Below, in pieces: positions 24,801-36,350 of a stretch of DNA of 64,000 bases. The DNA lies in NCBI GenBank assembly GCA_963678675.1, contig OY783195.1:8380001-8444000 (forward strand). Reading direction: 5' to 3'. The first letter of the stretch is position 1; every line of letters begins with the position of its first letter. The stretch comes from Xiphydria camelus (Eukaryota; Arthropoda; Insecta; Hymenoptera; Xiphydriidae). Both the position numbers and the translations under genes were made by a program. Below the pieces are notes generated by a model that had not been told where the DNA came from, searched no databases, and saw only the letters and a program-made list of their open reading frames with translations.

Positions 24801-27800
24801 ACCTACCGCGAACAGTTGCTTGGCTTTTTTGAGCTGCTTCTCTCGTTTCTTCGTTTTCTTGTTAACTTTATTCGCCATGATCACCTCCTTCACGTTCGGC
24901 TCATCATCGCTGTCGCTGTCGTCTTCCTTTTCTTCGGGATCGGTTCCCAGGAAGAACTTTAAACCCGCCACCATCACCTTGGTGATTTTGGAGAAGCAAC
25001 CTGTGGCGATGACGTTTACCGTCTTCGCGTCGTTCCAGACGTTCTTGTTGTACAGTTCAATTATGATGTCGATGGACATTTTCGCGGCTCTGGCGTTGCT
25101 GTCCTTCAGCATCGTGAACATGAAGTTCTGCAACGCGGTGTTCACCTTGGCGTTTTTGTGCTTGGCATTGACGTTCTTGATGTCCGTGATTATGTGCGTC
25201 TCCAGGAATAAACGCAACGCTTTGTCCTGACAGCGAAGCAATTGGAAAAATAAGCTGAGCAGCGCGGTGGGTTCGAGGAGTCCTTTGTTCCGCAGTAAAA
25301 TCAGGGCTTTGCAGAAGGTCTGCGGGAAATTAGTATCGTCAATTGTATGAACGACGGTGGAGAAATACCTAAAATCTCTTCTTTTCGATGCTACATCACG
25401 AGGGTGCAACGATGACACTTACCATTCGCATTTCGCTATCGAGGGTAGTGCTGTGCTTCTCTAGAATGTCGATGAGCTCCTGAGGGTACGTTTGCAAAAC
25501 GTCCGTGTAACAATGTGCCACCTACGTTAAATTTCATGATATAATAGTTGCTTTACGACCACGTAATTTTCTGTATCGAATCGAATCTCTTTTTCGTGAC
25601 TCTCTTTGCTTTTTGACGTTTGATGGGTTCCTCTAAAAGAAAGCACTCTGCATGGAGACCCTCGCAAATCATGTTACAGAATTGACAATTCTTTTCGCGC
25701 GAACAGACAAAATTCAATGAAATATACGGGAAAATCGGTATATGAATAGAGACCGATTTTATTAGGTGTATATTTATTAGATAAATGTCGAAGTGATACA
25801 AAAGAAAAATAAATATAAAAAATAAATAATTACTTAACGGTGGGAAACTTAAGTCGCTGGATACCACACTACGCTTAACTAATGTATAAAATCGTACAGA
25901 TACTTCTTCACTTCGAAGCCGACCGTCTTCGAAATAACTACGACGAAGTCGAAGCTCACGCAGCACTTGAACTTCGGTTCGTCCAAGTTATTGTCACCAA
26001 CAGCGACCAACAATCCCAGTTGGCACATGGTTGGTATTTGCGCGAGGAGATTCGCGTTTAAATCGACCTTTTCGTTGAGAATCGCGCAAAATATAGCGAG
26101 CATTCTGTCGAGAGGAAACGTTCGAGGTCCCGTGTGGGTCTGCAGAGCCACAACTTTTTTACTGACAGCGGCCCTCTTCTTCTTTTTATCGGTTTGCTTC
26201 ATGAACAGACGTTTGTCCTCTTTCGCGGGATTGTATGACGCCAAGTACGCGGCTATCAACATGTACTTCGCGTAAAACGGCAGCTCGAAACTCAAGGCAA
26301 GCTTGGTGGTCGATTCAATTTGCTGAGACAACTGGGTGCGTCGTTCGAAGTCGGCGGTCGACACTCTGAGGTAGATTACTTCTAAGTTCGCTTTCAGCAC
26401 GCCGGAAATATTGCGCCACAGAGTCGTTACGTCGTTTTTATCGCACCGCCCTGACTCTACCGGCTCTATATATTTTGTGAAGTTTACTGTAGCCATGTAT
26501 CGGAGTTCATTCAAATCCCTACAGAATCTAAAGAACACCGAGAGGAAGAGGTTCAGATAGTTCTTATAAAAACCTTCTTCGTAATTCGGCGGCTTGCCGA
26601 GATAGAGAATCTGCGCCGCTTCCTCCTTGGAGTACTGCGGAAAGTGCAATTTGATCGGTTCAAGTGCGCCCGTCCTATCGTGGTATTTCTCCCAGACAAT
26701 ATCGCTGACGAGGATCGCGCAAACGTTGAGACTTGATAATTCGCGCAATCGCACGAAGGCAGGCAACAGATTGCTCTCCATTTCTCGCATTCTGTCGCAC
26801 TTATCCAGAAGGACGACGATGGGTCGCTCATCCTTCTCAGCAATGACTTTGAGACCCGCAACGAAGTCCATAAAATTGTCGCACCGTCGATACATTGCGT
26901 AATTGTTCTCCGCGCAAGGCTTGTACGATGATAAGTCCATGAGGATGTACTCGAATATGGCTTTGCCGTTCATACACTCGATGCAGTTAATCACGGAGAA
27001 GTTGTAATTCAAGTGTGCGAGCAGGGATTCGATTATGAGGGATTTCCCCGTAGCGATGTGACCGTACGCGAAGATACTCTCGGGCATTGGTTCACTTGGA
27101 TCACCGATCAAAGAATACAACCGCCTTATTACGTCGTCCCTACAGACTATTTTGCCTCGCAGACTTCGGAGACACTCTTCCATCGTAAAGATTACGAGCG
27201 GTCTTGAAACGATTGGTCGAAAGGGCGCGGCGCTCGGAGTTAATTAAAAATAAACTTTTTTTCTCGCTCGCTATGCACCTCGACTTGACAAAACGCTGCT
27301 TTTACACCTGAAAGAATGAAAAGAATTCTCGTAGAATTGGGACTGAGCAAAATACGGAAAAGAAAGCCTCGCGCGTAACGCGTGAATCGACGGTAGACGG
27401 TTCCCGGTCAAAGCAGATAAGTTTTGTCAAGTTGTGCGCAATTTGCGCATACTTTCGTACTTTCGTGCGTACCTATGCAAGAGAAAGAGAATGTAACGTT
27501 GTGGAGGAACGTACCTGGGCTAGAAACATCACTGATTCATCGAGGCTTTTATTGGATTTGTCAGGCGTCAAGCGGAAGATATTTAAAGTGGATTTGTAGA
27601 ATTGATGTTGCTGGAGAAACTGAAAGGAGAGTAAACTAATGTAAAATTGTCGATGGACATTCATCGCAATAAGAATCTTATAAAGCAAAGTGACCACTTG
27701 AACGTGAAACAGATACTCTCACATAATTCCTGGTTTTCTCAGTCGAAAATCTCAATATTTCTGGTGCTTTTTTACAACTCTCAAAATATGTTAGACAATT

Positions 27801-28692
27801 GAAATTAAATAAAAAAAAAAGAATCATGAGAACTGATATCAGTTGCATTAAAAAGAAAACGAACCATATAAGAGAATATCACAAGAAAAATGAATTACTT
27901 TTTATTAATACTGAGTATACGAGTAATTATACAGTATGTCCAAGTGCAAAGTATACCTGTAGTTTTATGTTGATTGCCGTAGTACCTTTTTTTTTAATTG
28001 AAGTTGCGCAAGCGTTATTTTTTTGCGCAAATTACACATGCTGGCAGATGATCCAAACATACTGTTTCCATTTCAAAAAACTATTACTGCAATCAACATA
28101 AAACTATGGGTCCCTTTGTATACTTTGCTTCCGGACATAATGTGTAATATTACCCTTGCGTGCTATAAAATGCAAAATCTTACAAATGGATAGCAGAAAA
28201 TTATTGACAATATTGCATTTGGGCTCATAAAATAAAAATTGTCTATCGCTTTAGTTCAAATATTCTCAATTTACATGTGAAGTTTTCAGTTTTGCCCCAG
28301 CATTTGGAATTCACACATAATTTTCAGTTTTCTCGGTGAGCAGCCGCTCTTTAGAAAATTCGCGTATAAATTAGTATCATAGAAAAATATGATACGTACA
28401 CTGGAGAATCAGTTTTTGGTAAAAAAAATCTGACCATGCGCTTCTCAAGCAGTGCAACAAATAAAGGCGCAATAAGGCGGGGAATGTAGTGATGCATTAC
28501 GGGTAAAACTAGGCGTAAAATACATCCGTTACTTTTGGAAGTATGTAAATGGATGACAAAACGAAAGTTTATTCGAGTAAAAAGAACTTTCTGCTGTGAG
28601 TTTACCTCTTCCCTGTAAGACTCAGGATCGCGCTTGATGAGATTTTGTAATTGCGGAAGATTATCCGGGAGTTGATTGTTGTGCCGCACCAT
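21828..28692 (-). CDS. SDAD1: SDA1 homolog, 60S ribosome biogenesis factor
   Basis: SDA1 is a nucleolar protein needed for maturation and export of the 60S ribosomal subunit. Exons read by eye, in transcript order: 28692-28606, 27619-27515, 25521-25423, 25319-24807, 24694-24460, 24270-24135, 24055-23740, 22768-22130 and 22028-21828. They total 2,331 nt (776 residues plus stop) with consistent phases. It starts [22 protein letters not shown], the conserved family N-terminus. It continues with [51 protein letters not shown] and [19 protein letters not shown] (HEAT-like NUC130 region). An acidic stretch and a Lys/Arg-rich C-terminus follow, ending [24 protein letters not shown]. The length suits the family. 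The second intron contains ORC5, and several introns carry MITEs. Confidence 0.95.
22998..23343. repeat. inverted repeat inside an SDA1 intron
   Basis: The arms share GTTTCGCGAATACTTAAA, GGCTATTGCCATTATAGTT and matching GGTTACC blocks. It lies in the intron between exons 23740 and 22768. A related partial copy lies at about 23560-23700, so the intron has been hit by one family more than once. No open frame. Confidence 0.65.
25758..25778 (-). terminator. candidate ORC5 polyadenylation signals
   Basis: Two AATAAA hexamers on the minus strand (25778-25773 and 25763-25758) lie about 100-120 bp past the ORC5 stop codon. They are inside the SDA1 intron, so SDA1 transcripts must bypass them. Confidence 0.5.
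25879..27183 (-). CDS. ORC5: origin recognition complex subunit 5, single exon
   Basis: ORC5 is an AAA+ subunit of the complex that marks replication origins and loads the MCM helicase. The 434-residue frame is uninterrupted, about the usual animal length. The Walker A motif is GHIATGKS and Walker B is VVLLDKCD. Further family blocks are [65 protein letters not shown] and the C-terminal [13 protein letters not shown] with KYLYDFIH at the end (winged-helix region). It lies wholly within SDA1 intron 2 (27514-25522) on the same strand, so it needs its own promoter, probably the roughly 330 bp between 27184 and 27514. Lack of introns could mean a retroposed copy. The gene is intact with no poly(A) tract or flanking duplication, and no other ORC5 is visible here. 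Confidence 0.95.
   Translation of the reverse strand: MEECLRSLRGKIVCRDDVIRRLYSLIGDPSEPMPESIFAYGHIATGKSLIIESLLAHLNYNFSVINCIECMNGKAIFEYILMDLSSYKPCAENNYAMYRRCDNFMDFVAGLKVIAEKDERPIVVLLDKCDRMREMESNLLPAFVRLRELSSLNVCAILVSDIVWEKYHDRTGALEPIKLHFPQYSKEEAAQILYLGKPPNYEEGFYKNYLNLFLSVFFRFCRDLNELRYMATVNFTKYIEPVESGRCDKNDVTTLWRNISGVLKANLEVIYLRVSTADFERRTQLSQQIESTTKLALSFELPFYAKYMLIAAYLASYNPAKEDKRLFMKQTDKKKKRAAVSKKVVALQTHTGPRTFPLDRMLAIFCAILNEKVDLNANLLAQIPTMCQLGLLVAVGDNNLDEPKFKCCVSFDFVVVISKTVGFEVKKYLYDFIH
27932..28143. mobile_element. MITE with CAGTATGTCC ends in SDA1 intron 1
   Basis: Terminal arms of about 50 bp contain GCAAAGTATAC and TAGTTTTATGTTGATTG and their complements. The left end is preceded by TA. The first ten bases (CAGTATGTCC) are shared with the palindromic element at 44091-44493, suggesting one Tc1/mariner-like family. 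Confidence 0.65.
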
Positions 28693-29375
28693 TTTTCAAA
28701 TGTTTACATGGAACTAATGCGACGCTGGAAAGAAAAATACAATAGGATATTGTTACAGGTTAGAAGCTCTAGTTGGTGGTTACTCATCTTATTAGTTACG
28801 TATTAGGAATTACTTGATAAATTGTAATTACACAGTAAATTGTGTGCGATTTCCAGCGATTTTTAAAACTTACAAAATTAGATATCCTGTAAAATACTGT
28901 GTGAAAACTATCAAATGCATACACGAGCACGTGGAAATTCTGCACACTGTCACTTTTAGGGATGGCAACGATATATCGATATTTTTAATATATCGATTTA
29001 TTCCTCAAATATATCGATATATTTTAATCGATATTTTGCTACCGATATATCGATGATATCGATATATTTTTTTCGATATATCGGTCATCACCAACCAATG
29101 AGCAGACGAGCATTCGTGCATAACTGAATACTAGGTTTGTTCCAACCGACGATTCCTGTACGGTTCTGGAACTGTCACGGAACTGGTGGGATCGGTTTAA
29201 TGCGCAGGCGCGATGTTTGCACTGCTGGTAACTGGCAAGAGCAGTTGGAACGGTTTTGGGATCGTTCGTGAATCGGTCAGTCGTGTCTAACCCACGACGC
29301 GGTGAGCACGGTGTTCTCTTGCTTATATCACGCTATTTCAGTTGACATTTTCTGTCATTTGCAAGTTGCGTGAAG

Positions 29376-29845
29376 TCTCAACATCTTTTACGATAATTTC
29401 GAAAGCACTTAGAAAGTGGGGCCTCCCATAGACATTCTTTAATTAATTTTTTTACTCATTTGAAATGTCAGAATGGACTTTATTCATGCTATCTTAAAAT
29501 AGATGTTTTCTAAGCGAGTTCGGTTCTCAGCGAGAATCGAATACTAATGCAATATACTACCATAAACATACTAAAGCATCAGACATTTTTAGATACTTAA
29601 AAGGCCCATATTTATAGGACTACATATTTCATAATTCGATCTGTCATATTAATAACAAATGTACAATTTTATAAAATCATGTATTGGAATTACATTTTAG
29701 CAGGGCAAAAAAAAATCCATTATAAGCTAGCATGAATAAAGATAATTCTGACATTTCAAATCACTAAAAAATTCATTAACAAATGTATATGGGAGGCCCC
29801 ACTTTCTAAGTGCTCTCCGTAAATTACCGTAAAAGATGTTGAAAT
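29376..29845. repeat. inverted repeat inside transposon A
   Basis: The arms share CACTTAGAAAGTGGGGCCTCCCATA and TTTGAAATGTCAGAA blocks in opposite orientation, with an AT-rich spacer of about 200 bp. It is probably a nested MITE. No duplication was fixed. Confidence 0.65.
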
Positions 29846-30934
29846 GTAGGGTAAAAAATCATGAAAATTAGAAATGTCGGTTTTGAGATACAACACTTTT
29901 TATTTCCATTTTCAATAAAAAAAAACGCAATATAAAGAAATACATTTTTTTTCGAAATCACCAAAAAATACAAATATTTCATATGGATCATTTCTTCCAT
30001 ATTTTGTTAATTGAAGCCGTAAATCGTGATGAAAAAACAATAATAACAGCTCAACGATTTATGGAATCGTTCTGAAAATTTAGGCCAGTTTTTATATTGA
30101 TTAAAGATACTTGGAAAAAAATGAGCAACTAAATCGGAGACCCAAAAGTTTCTACTACTAAAAGTTGACATGGAATGCCCCATAAGTTTAAGTATTTTAA
30201 GAGTATTTTACCAACTACTATAAAAATAAATATAATTTGTACGCTTCCATTCGTCATGAAATTAAAGAAACACATCAATTTGCACACGCAAGTCTGTTGG
30301 TATGCCACGTTAATCTCCCTCGTCCTCGACTTCCAAGTTCTCCTGCAGTGCTGGTTGTCAAGCCCACATGCTCTTCCTATTAACAAAGACAATAGATGTC
30401 ACGATCATTCAATCGGTATAGGTTGGTATTGCTGCAATCTCATTTCATAAATGTCTTACCTCAATCGAGAAATATCCTTTTTTTCCATGTATGGCTCAGT
30501 CTGGATCTCCTTCTGGCCTGTCCATTTCGATATGTCTTCCTTCCATCAATTGCCAATTTGAATTTTTTTCTTCTGATCACCAACCGCCTGCATCTGAAAC
30601 AAATTACGCAGTTTTAACAAAGATGAAATAGGTTTTACAATTTTTCAGTAGGTATAAATTGGTATTGCTGTTATTTCACTTCATTAATTCCCCCTACGCG
30701 TTGTCTACTTAGTCCATTTCATTTCCTTCCTGACGCCAATGGGAGGCCGAATGCATCTTCAAAGTTGGAGCTCTTCTTCCTCGTTACCTTCCTACGAACC
30801 ATTGCGTCTCGCATCCTTTGCTCCATCCTTCCCGTGGAGCCTCTCGCGTTTACTCCGGTTCTCGTTCTCTACCTACGGGCTTTTGTTAGCTTTCGCGTCA
30901 TGTTACTTACTTGGTCGGTTACATGCTTATCCCT

Positions 30935-32165
30935 TATTTCTTCCACCTCATCCTCGCTATTATTCTAGCTCCCATTCCAGTCCGTCAACTTTAATTCCTT
31001 CGATTCCTCAGGGTATTCTTCCTTTATCTCAGGTACGCATAGCGTGGCGTCTCCCAGAGCAATCTATCGTCCTGTTCTTGCGTTAGTTAACTGATTAAAT
31101 TAGCACGACTTACCTTTAAATTGATATCCTATTCTCTGATTGGTTATTTCTTCCACCTGATTCCTTTATCGGTGTCTTCCTCCTTGCCGGCACGTCAAGC
31201 CAACACTCTCTTCCCTTTATCTGGTTGTTTATTCCTTATTCCTTCCAGGATACATTCTCTGTGGCTTCTGTTTCCCCTTCCCAGGGTGCTTCTCTCTTTT
31301 TAAGTCTTCTCCCTCCTTTGTCGACACGACCGGTAACGCTCCCGGTGCGTCTCACTCGTCTGGCCAATTTCTATCTCGCTTGCCATGCCTGCTCTGCTTG
31401 GGAGTCTTATAATTACCTTAATAGCTGCCGACTACAGCCACCGATTACCTCTACTTTTCTTTTCATAAGATTCCAGTTCCTCATCGAGTATCCCATGCAT
31501 TGCTCGCGCATGACTGACACGTGGGTGGACTTGTTGTTAGTATGTCTGGCGAGGGACTGGTCGTTCCGGCTTCCACCTCCTCCTCGCTATTGTTCTGGAA
31601 CCCTTTTTAGTCGTTTACGTCGATACTTCATTTCTTCGATTCCTTGGAGAATTTTTCCTATTCAGCAGATACCCTCGGCACGACGTTTCCTGAGGAAATC
31701 TCACGTCTTCTTGTTGCGATCCTTACCTAGTTGGATTAGTACGATCTACCTTTATACTGATATCTTGTTCCATATTTGGTTTTCCCTTTTGGTTGCTCGT
31801 AAGCGTTCCCCTCCTTGCCGGTGCGTTCAGCAAAGCTTCCGCGCCGACACTCTCGTCCCTCAGTTGATTGCTTCTTTCTTATTCCTTCCAGAATACATTC
31901 CTTTAGCTTCTCTTTCCCCTTCTCGGTTTGTTTCTCCCTTTTAGAGCCTTCTTCCTCTTTTGTCGGTACGCGGGTGAACTGGCAGGGAACTGACAGGAAA
32001 CTTAACCTTAAATGTCAAACTGGATAGACCAACCTTGTTAGTGTGCCTGGCGGATACCTAACTAGTCGTACCGGCATCCACCTCCTCGCTATTGTTCCGC
32101 CTCCCTTTTTTCCCGTTCCTTTACTTTGTTTCCATCGATTCCTCGGGGGATTCTTCCTAGGCCTT
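30935..32165. repeat. diverged tandem repeats, period about 500-645 bp
   Basis: About three copies recur with the anchor CCACCTCNTCCTCGCTATT at about 30940, 31572 and 32072. Each is followed by a GATTCCT-GG-ATTCTTCCT block. A second anchor near TCCTTGCCGG recurs at about 31180 and 31828. The strand is strongly pyrimidine-rich, so the plus-strand open frames here are compositional artefacts. Confidence 0.6.
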
Positions 32166-32347
32166 ATTCTTCCTTCTTGGTAGGTATGCTCGACGTGGCA
32201 ACTCCCGGAGCATAATTTGTGCAGAAACTTCTATCTCATCAAATCAAATTTAATCCACCTTCGTTATAGTCTTTCAATCAAATTGAATGATTTTCTATCA
32301 GTTTTCCAACAAAGATTTTCTACACTTAACCTCAATCTGTCACTTAC

Positions 32348-32459
32348 CTAAATAATCCTGGTTTCTAACCCTATTTTCGTATAATTCAATATCATCGTCA
32401 CTTGTGTCGGACATATCCGATATATCCGACACATCACTATCGCCTTCGTTAGACGTCAT
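32348..32459 (-). pseudogene. orphan first exon of transposon A gene
   Basis: An ATG at 32459 opens 37 codons rich in Asp and Ser (MTSNEGDSDVSDISDMSD and on). They end at a good GTAAGT donor at 32347. Position just inside the right terminal repeat suggests the first exon of a transposon-encoded protein read leftward. I could not recover downstream exons; the tandem-repeat region occupies their place. Confidence 0.45.
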
Positions 32460-32952
32460 TTTAATAACTTGCAACAAAAATACGGAGATAGAAAACGTCA
32501 ACTCTCAAAAGTATTTAAATAACCGCGCCAGGCAAACTAATCGCCGTAGTGCGCATGTCAGTCCACACAGTTCACGATCAGGACCAAGCATCGGATGGAC
32601 GGTACAGGAACCGTTCTACACACGATCCCAGCGGTGGTTGGAACGCCGCACAACATCGTACAGGGACCGTCCAGCGTACGGTTAGAACAGAATTTCTCTA
32701 CTGCGCATGCCCGGTACCGTTCATGTACGGTTTTCTGCTCGGTTAGAACAAACCTACTGTATCCGGCCCGATGGCGCCAAAATTTACCTACTGCCTCGAC
32801 CACCAAAACATCTAGGGCGCGTTCGCTTTGGACGCTTACGCGCTGTGAGCGCTTACGCTTATAAGCGCTAATTCTCGACGTTTCTTTAGGTTTGTAAGCA
32901 CTCACATCAAAGCAACAAAACTCGTTCGTTTTGAATGTTGTGAGCGTTCAAA

Positions 32953-34485
32953 ATGGCGCTAACGAGAATAATTCCGTCTGTAGTATCAATGTTATTGGAT
33001 TTTTTTGATGATGTCGAAGAAGATCACAACTCTTATATCGAAGATTTAGAAGCTTGTGTAATATTTCTTGCCCAAAGTCTTATAAAAAAGCCGATACCAC
33101 GATTGCGAAATTATGTGGAGGAGGTTATACCAGCTTATAATAGTGAACAGTTTAAATCGCATTTTAGGTATGTATTATGTTTTTACGTATACTATATAAA
33201 CCCTTAAATAAATGCTCGAGGACTTACTTAATTTTCTTATTATGAAGATATTATTATACTTGCAATATATTTAATAAAAAAAAAGTTTCTTTCATGTGAT
33301 TATTCTTATGGAATTCTTTTTTCTTATTCTTTTTTTTATTTTATGAATAATGAAATGTTTTGTTTAGGATGCGGCGATCAACATTTAATTTCATTTTGCA
33401 TCTTATAACACCTTCATTAGTGAGGTTAAAATCAGGTCGTAAAACAATATCTCCTGAGAAGCAATTTTTGATTACCATATGGAAAATGAGTACGCCTGAT
33501 TCATATAGGTAGGTATGTTAGACCATCTTTCAATCGCTTTCAATCTATAAATTATGCTGAATAACTTGAGATATTATATCATGCCTAATCTTTTGATTAT
33601 TTTTAGATCTATTTGTGAAAAATTTCATGTCGGAAAAGCAACTGCACTGAAAGCTGTACGAAGAGTTACAAAAGCTATTGTAACCCTGGCTCCAGTTTTT
33701 ATCACTTGGCCGGAAAACGAGAGAGTGCAAGCAGTTTTTCAAGGATTCGCTGCTGTCAGTGCTTTTCCCAAAACAATAGGGGCAATTGATGGTACCCATA
33801 TAAATATAAGAGCACCACATGTCAACCCTGAAAGTTATGTTAACAGGAAAGGTCATCACTCTATACAACTACAAGTAACTTATGTCTATTTTATTTAGTG
33901 CATGAAAAATATTAATATGTACTTGGTTATGATTTTATATGTATTACTTTTTAATAGGCTGTTTGTGATCATGAGCGCCGATTTACTCATTGTTTTGTTG
34001 GGCACGTTGGTTCTGTCCATGATCAACGAGTTTTCCGCTTATCCGAAGTTTATGAGTATATGGGAAACCCACGAAAATTTCTAAATGATTGTCATTTAGT
34101 TGGTGATGCGGCTTATACAATTCACAATCATCTAATGACACCATATCGAGACAATGGGCATTTGACGGACAGAGAAAAAAATTACAATTTTTGTCACGCA
34201 TCCGCTCGAATGGTGATTGAAAGAGCATTTGGATTATTGAAAACAAGATTTCGGAGTTTGCTCACCGTTCTTGATATGGAACGTGTTGATTTAATATCAG
34301 ATTTCATCCTTGCGTGTTGTATTTTGCACAACATTTGTTTGTTGCAAAATGATGAATTTCCCATAGAATTGGATTTCAATGAAAGTGATCATGTCACGCA
34401 TCTATTAAATGTAAGCAGGGATAGAAATGAAGGTCATTTGAAACGAGATACTATTTGTAATAATTTAATGATGCGAACTGTGTGA
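32953..34485 (+). CDS. Harbinger transposase (HARBI1-like), element B
   Basis: Exons 32953-33167, 33368-33508, 33607-33874 and 33958-34485 give 383 residues with matching phases and GT/AG borders. The DDE nuclease residues are present: Asp in GAIDGTHI, Asp in GSVHDQRVF and Glu in VIERAFGLLKTRF. A helix-turn-helix region precedes them (FHVGKATALKAVRRVTKAI). The conserved FILACCILHNICL motif follows. Family knowledge: this protein cuts and joins the element ends and needs the partner DNA-binding protein for nuclear import and end recognition. The length is standard for HARBI1-type proteins. It is apparently functional, although splice sites were read by eye. Confidence 0.9.
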
Positions 34486-34545
34486 AAAAATATATTTATA
34501 TTATAATTGTAATTAAAAAAGTATCGTAATATAAAAAAAAAACCG

Positions 34546-34697
34546 TAAAATGTGGTTACTTTATGACTGGAGGGGTTATATTGTAACAGAGCATAAAATT
34601 ATAAACTCTCAAATTTGGGCGCAAAATTTGAGTTTATAATTGTATGCTCTGTCACAATGTAACCCCCAACAGTCACAAAGTAACTCCACTTTACGGT
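34546..34697. repeat. palindrome between the two convergent genes of element B
   Basis: About 70-bp arms (CCGTAAAATGTGGTTACTTT and complement) with a centre of TCAAATTTGGGCGCAAAATTTGA. It sits between the transposase stop (34485) and the partner gene stop (34715), where both transcripts should end. It may be a nested MITE or may help terminate the two genes. Confidence 0.7.
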
Positions 34698-34714
34698 AAG
34701 TATAAACAATCAAA

Positions 34715-36093
34715 TTATTTGTTATTTTGTAAAACATTGACCATCCTATCAAGTGAATCGAGAAGTCTTAGTCTTAATTCCATGTTTTCTCTGTGTCGCC
34801 TTTCTGAAGTGTGTCGCAATTCTGCAAGCAATTCTTCAGCCGGGAGTACGGATCGTGCTTTTTCTAAAACAAACACGAAATACAAATCAAATTAATTATC
34901 TTGAATGATCACATTAAATTACTAACTTACTAGGTTTTGGATTTTCATCGGTTTCTGAAAAATTCTCTATGCTCGATGTGCTGCATTCCGATTGACCTCT
35001 AGATCTCTTGCCAGTCGATGATACCGTAGCTACAAGTGACATGAATGGCTTCGTACCTAGAAGTTCGTCCATCAACTGGCGAAAAAAATATAATTAAATA
35101 CTTCATGTTAACGAAAAAGTGTAAATAGAATTTCAAAGAATATTTTACATTAAGATATGGCCATGCTCTTGTTGAATTGCCGGATTTGTTGTTGTGATCT
35201 TTCACAGCTTTATATGTTCGTTTTAGTCCGGAAAATTTTGATAAACACTGTGGACCTGTAACGTTATGCCCATGTTTCAACAATTCCTGGGCTATCAAAG
35301 ACCATATTTTTTTTTGAGAAATCTTTCCCGTATTAAAGTCATTTTGACGAAGACGATACTCCTCGATTAATAAAAGAATTGCTTCATGCGGCCACTTGAA
35401 TGCTGCAAAAATAAATTTATCGATAAAGAACACTAGAGAAATATTACGAGTATCTAAAACAGTATTACAAAAAATACCTTCGGCAGCTTCTTCTGCTGAT
35501 CGAGGTATATCGTTTCCTGCAACATTGTCTGAAGCCTCTCTATCAGTCACATCACTGTTGTCATCTAAATAATAATGATCATATAAATTAAACAATTTCT
35601 TTACAAAATAGATTTCTATCACAAGTCATGAAATGTGTCACTCAAGCAATAATCCAAAGAAACCTAAAACGTTGGTAAACTTACGACACAAACACATTGC
35701 CTCATTCAACTTTAGTCTAGCAAAAACAGGGTCTGGAAAGGAAGAAAAGTAATTCCGTGCAATGTAAAAGAAAGAGAATAGTCACTCAAATTTTTTGTGG
35801 TTCAAACAAAATTGCCAAATGAATAATTTCATCTATTAAATCAAAATTAGAAGCCATTTAATTTATTCTTCTTAAAAATAGTGCAAATTTTTAAATAGAA
35901 TAGCGGCCGTAGCACACCACCCACTAACAAACACCAATATCGCTACCTAGTATATATTACATTTTATAATAAAACATCAACAATTAAACTTACCGATCGC
36001 AATACGTTTTGCTTCATCTGCTGTTACGGATACGGTATATATTTTATTCGTATCTGTATTTTCTAAGTACACGGAAATGTTACTCGTCGCCAT
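34715..36093 (-). CDS. MADF/trihelix-like partner protein, element B
   Basis: Exons 36093-35994, 35732-35685, 35564-35478, 35402-35149, 35075-34931 and 34863-34715 give 260 residues with consistent phases. The exon 35402-35149 encodes a Myb-related MADF/trihelix domain: tryptophans in FKWPHEAILLLIEEYR, KKIWSLIAQEL and STRAWPYLN, with LSKFSGLKRTYK between. The tail is Ser-rich and ends in a charged helix (ELRHTSERRHRENMELRLRLLD). Family knowledge: Harbinger elements encode such a second protein that binds the element ends and the transposase. It converges on the transposase gene. Confidence 0.85.
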
Positions 36094-36350
36094 TTTTTAG
36101 GTTATATATTCCTAGGTTGATGTTCTCACGATATGCTACGCGTTCCTTTTGGAAATGAAGCGCTTATTAGCGCTCACGCTTTTGCTGCCCTACCTGGATG
36201 AAATAAGCGTTTGTGAGCAGAAGTTATGACGTTACAATGACGTCATCATTGCCTTTGTGAGCGCTCAAAGCGTCAAAGTGAACGGCATAAGCGATACTTA
36301 TAAGCGCTTAAAGCGTGTAAGCGTCCAAAGCGAACGCGCCCCTAATTGTA

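Larger units (their letters stand above)
29133..32755 (-). mobile_element. nested DNA transposon A, decayed
   Basis: A 3.6-kb insertion has inverted ends AGGTTTGTTCCAACCGA (left) and TCGGTTAGAACAAACCT (right), differing at one base. Flanks can be read as a 3-bp duplication ACT or, with the ends shifted by one base, as TA. Subterminal GTACGGTT words occur at both ends. Inside are one coding exon start on the minus strand, an inverted repeat and diverged tandem repeats. The superfamily is undecided; Harbinger or a relative is possible. Confidence 0.65.
32815..36341 (+). mobile_element. PIF/Harbinger transposon B, apparently intact
   Basis: A 3,527-bp element has inverted ends GGGCGCGTTCGCTTTGGACG and complement, nearly identical for about 30 bp. 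The 3-bp duplication is CTA (32812-32814 and 36342-36344). Subterminal AAGCGCTTA-type words are clustered at both ends. It carries the usual two Harbinger genes in convergent orientation: transposase on plus, MADF/trihelix protein on minus. No frameshift or stop was seen in either, so it could be autonomous. Confidence 0.9.

Noticed and set aside
31225..31944. 239-residue plus-strand open frame rich in Ser, Pro and Leu
   Set aside because: Low-complexity translation of a pyrimidine-rich tandem repeat; stop codons are rare there for compositional reasons.
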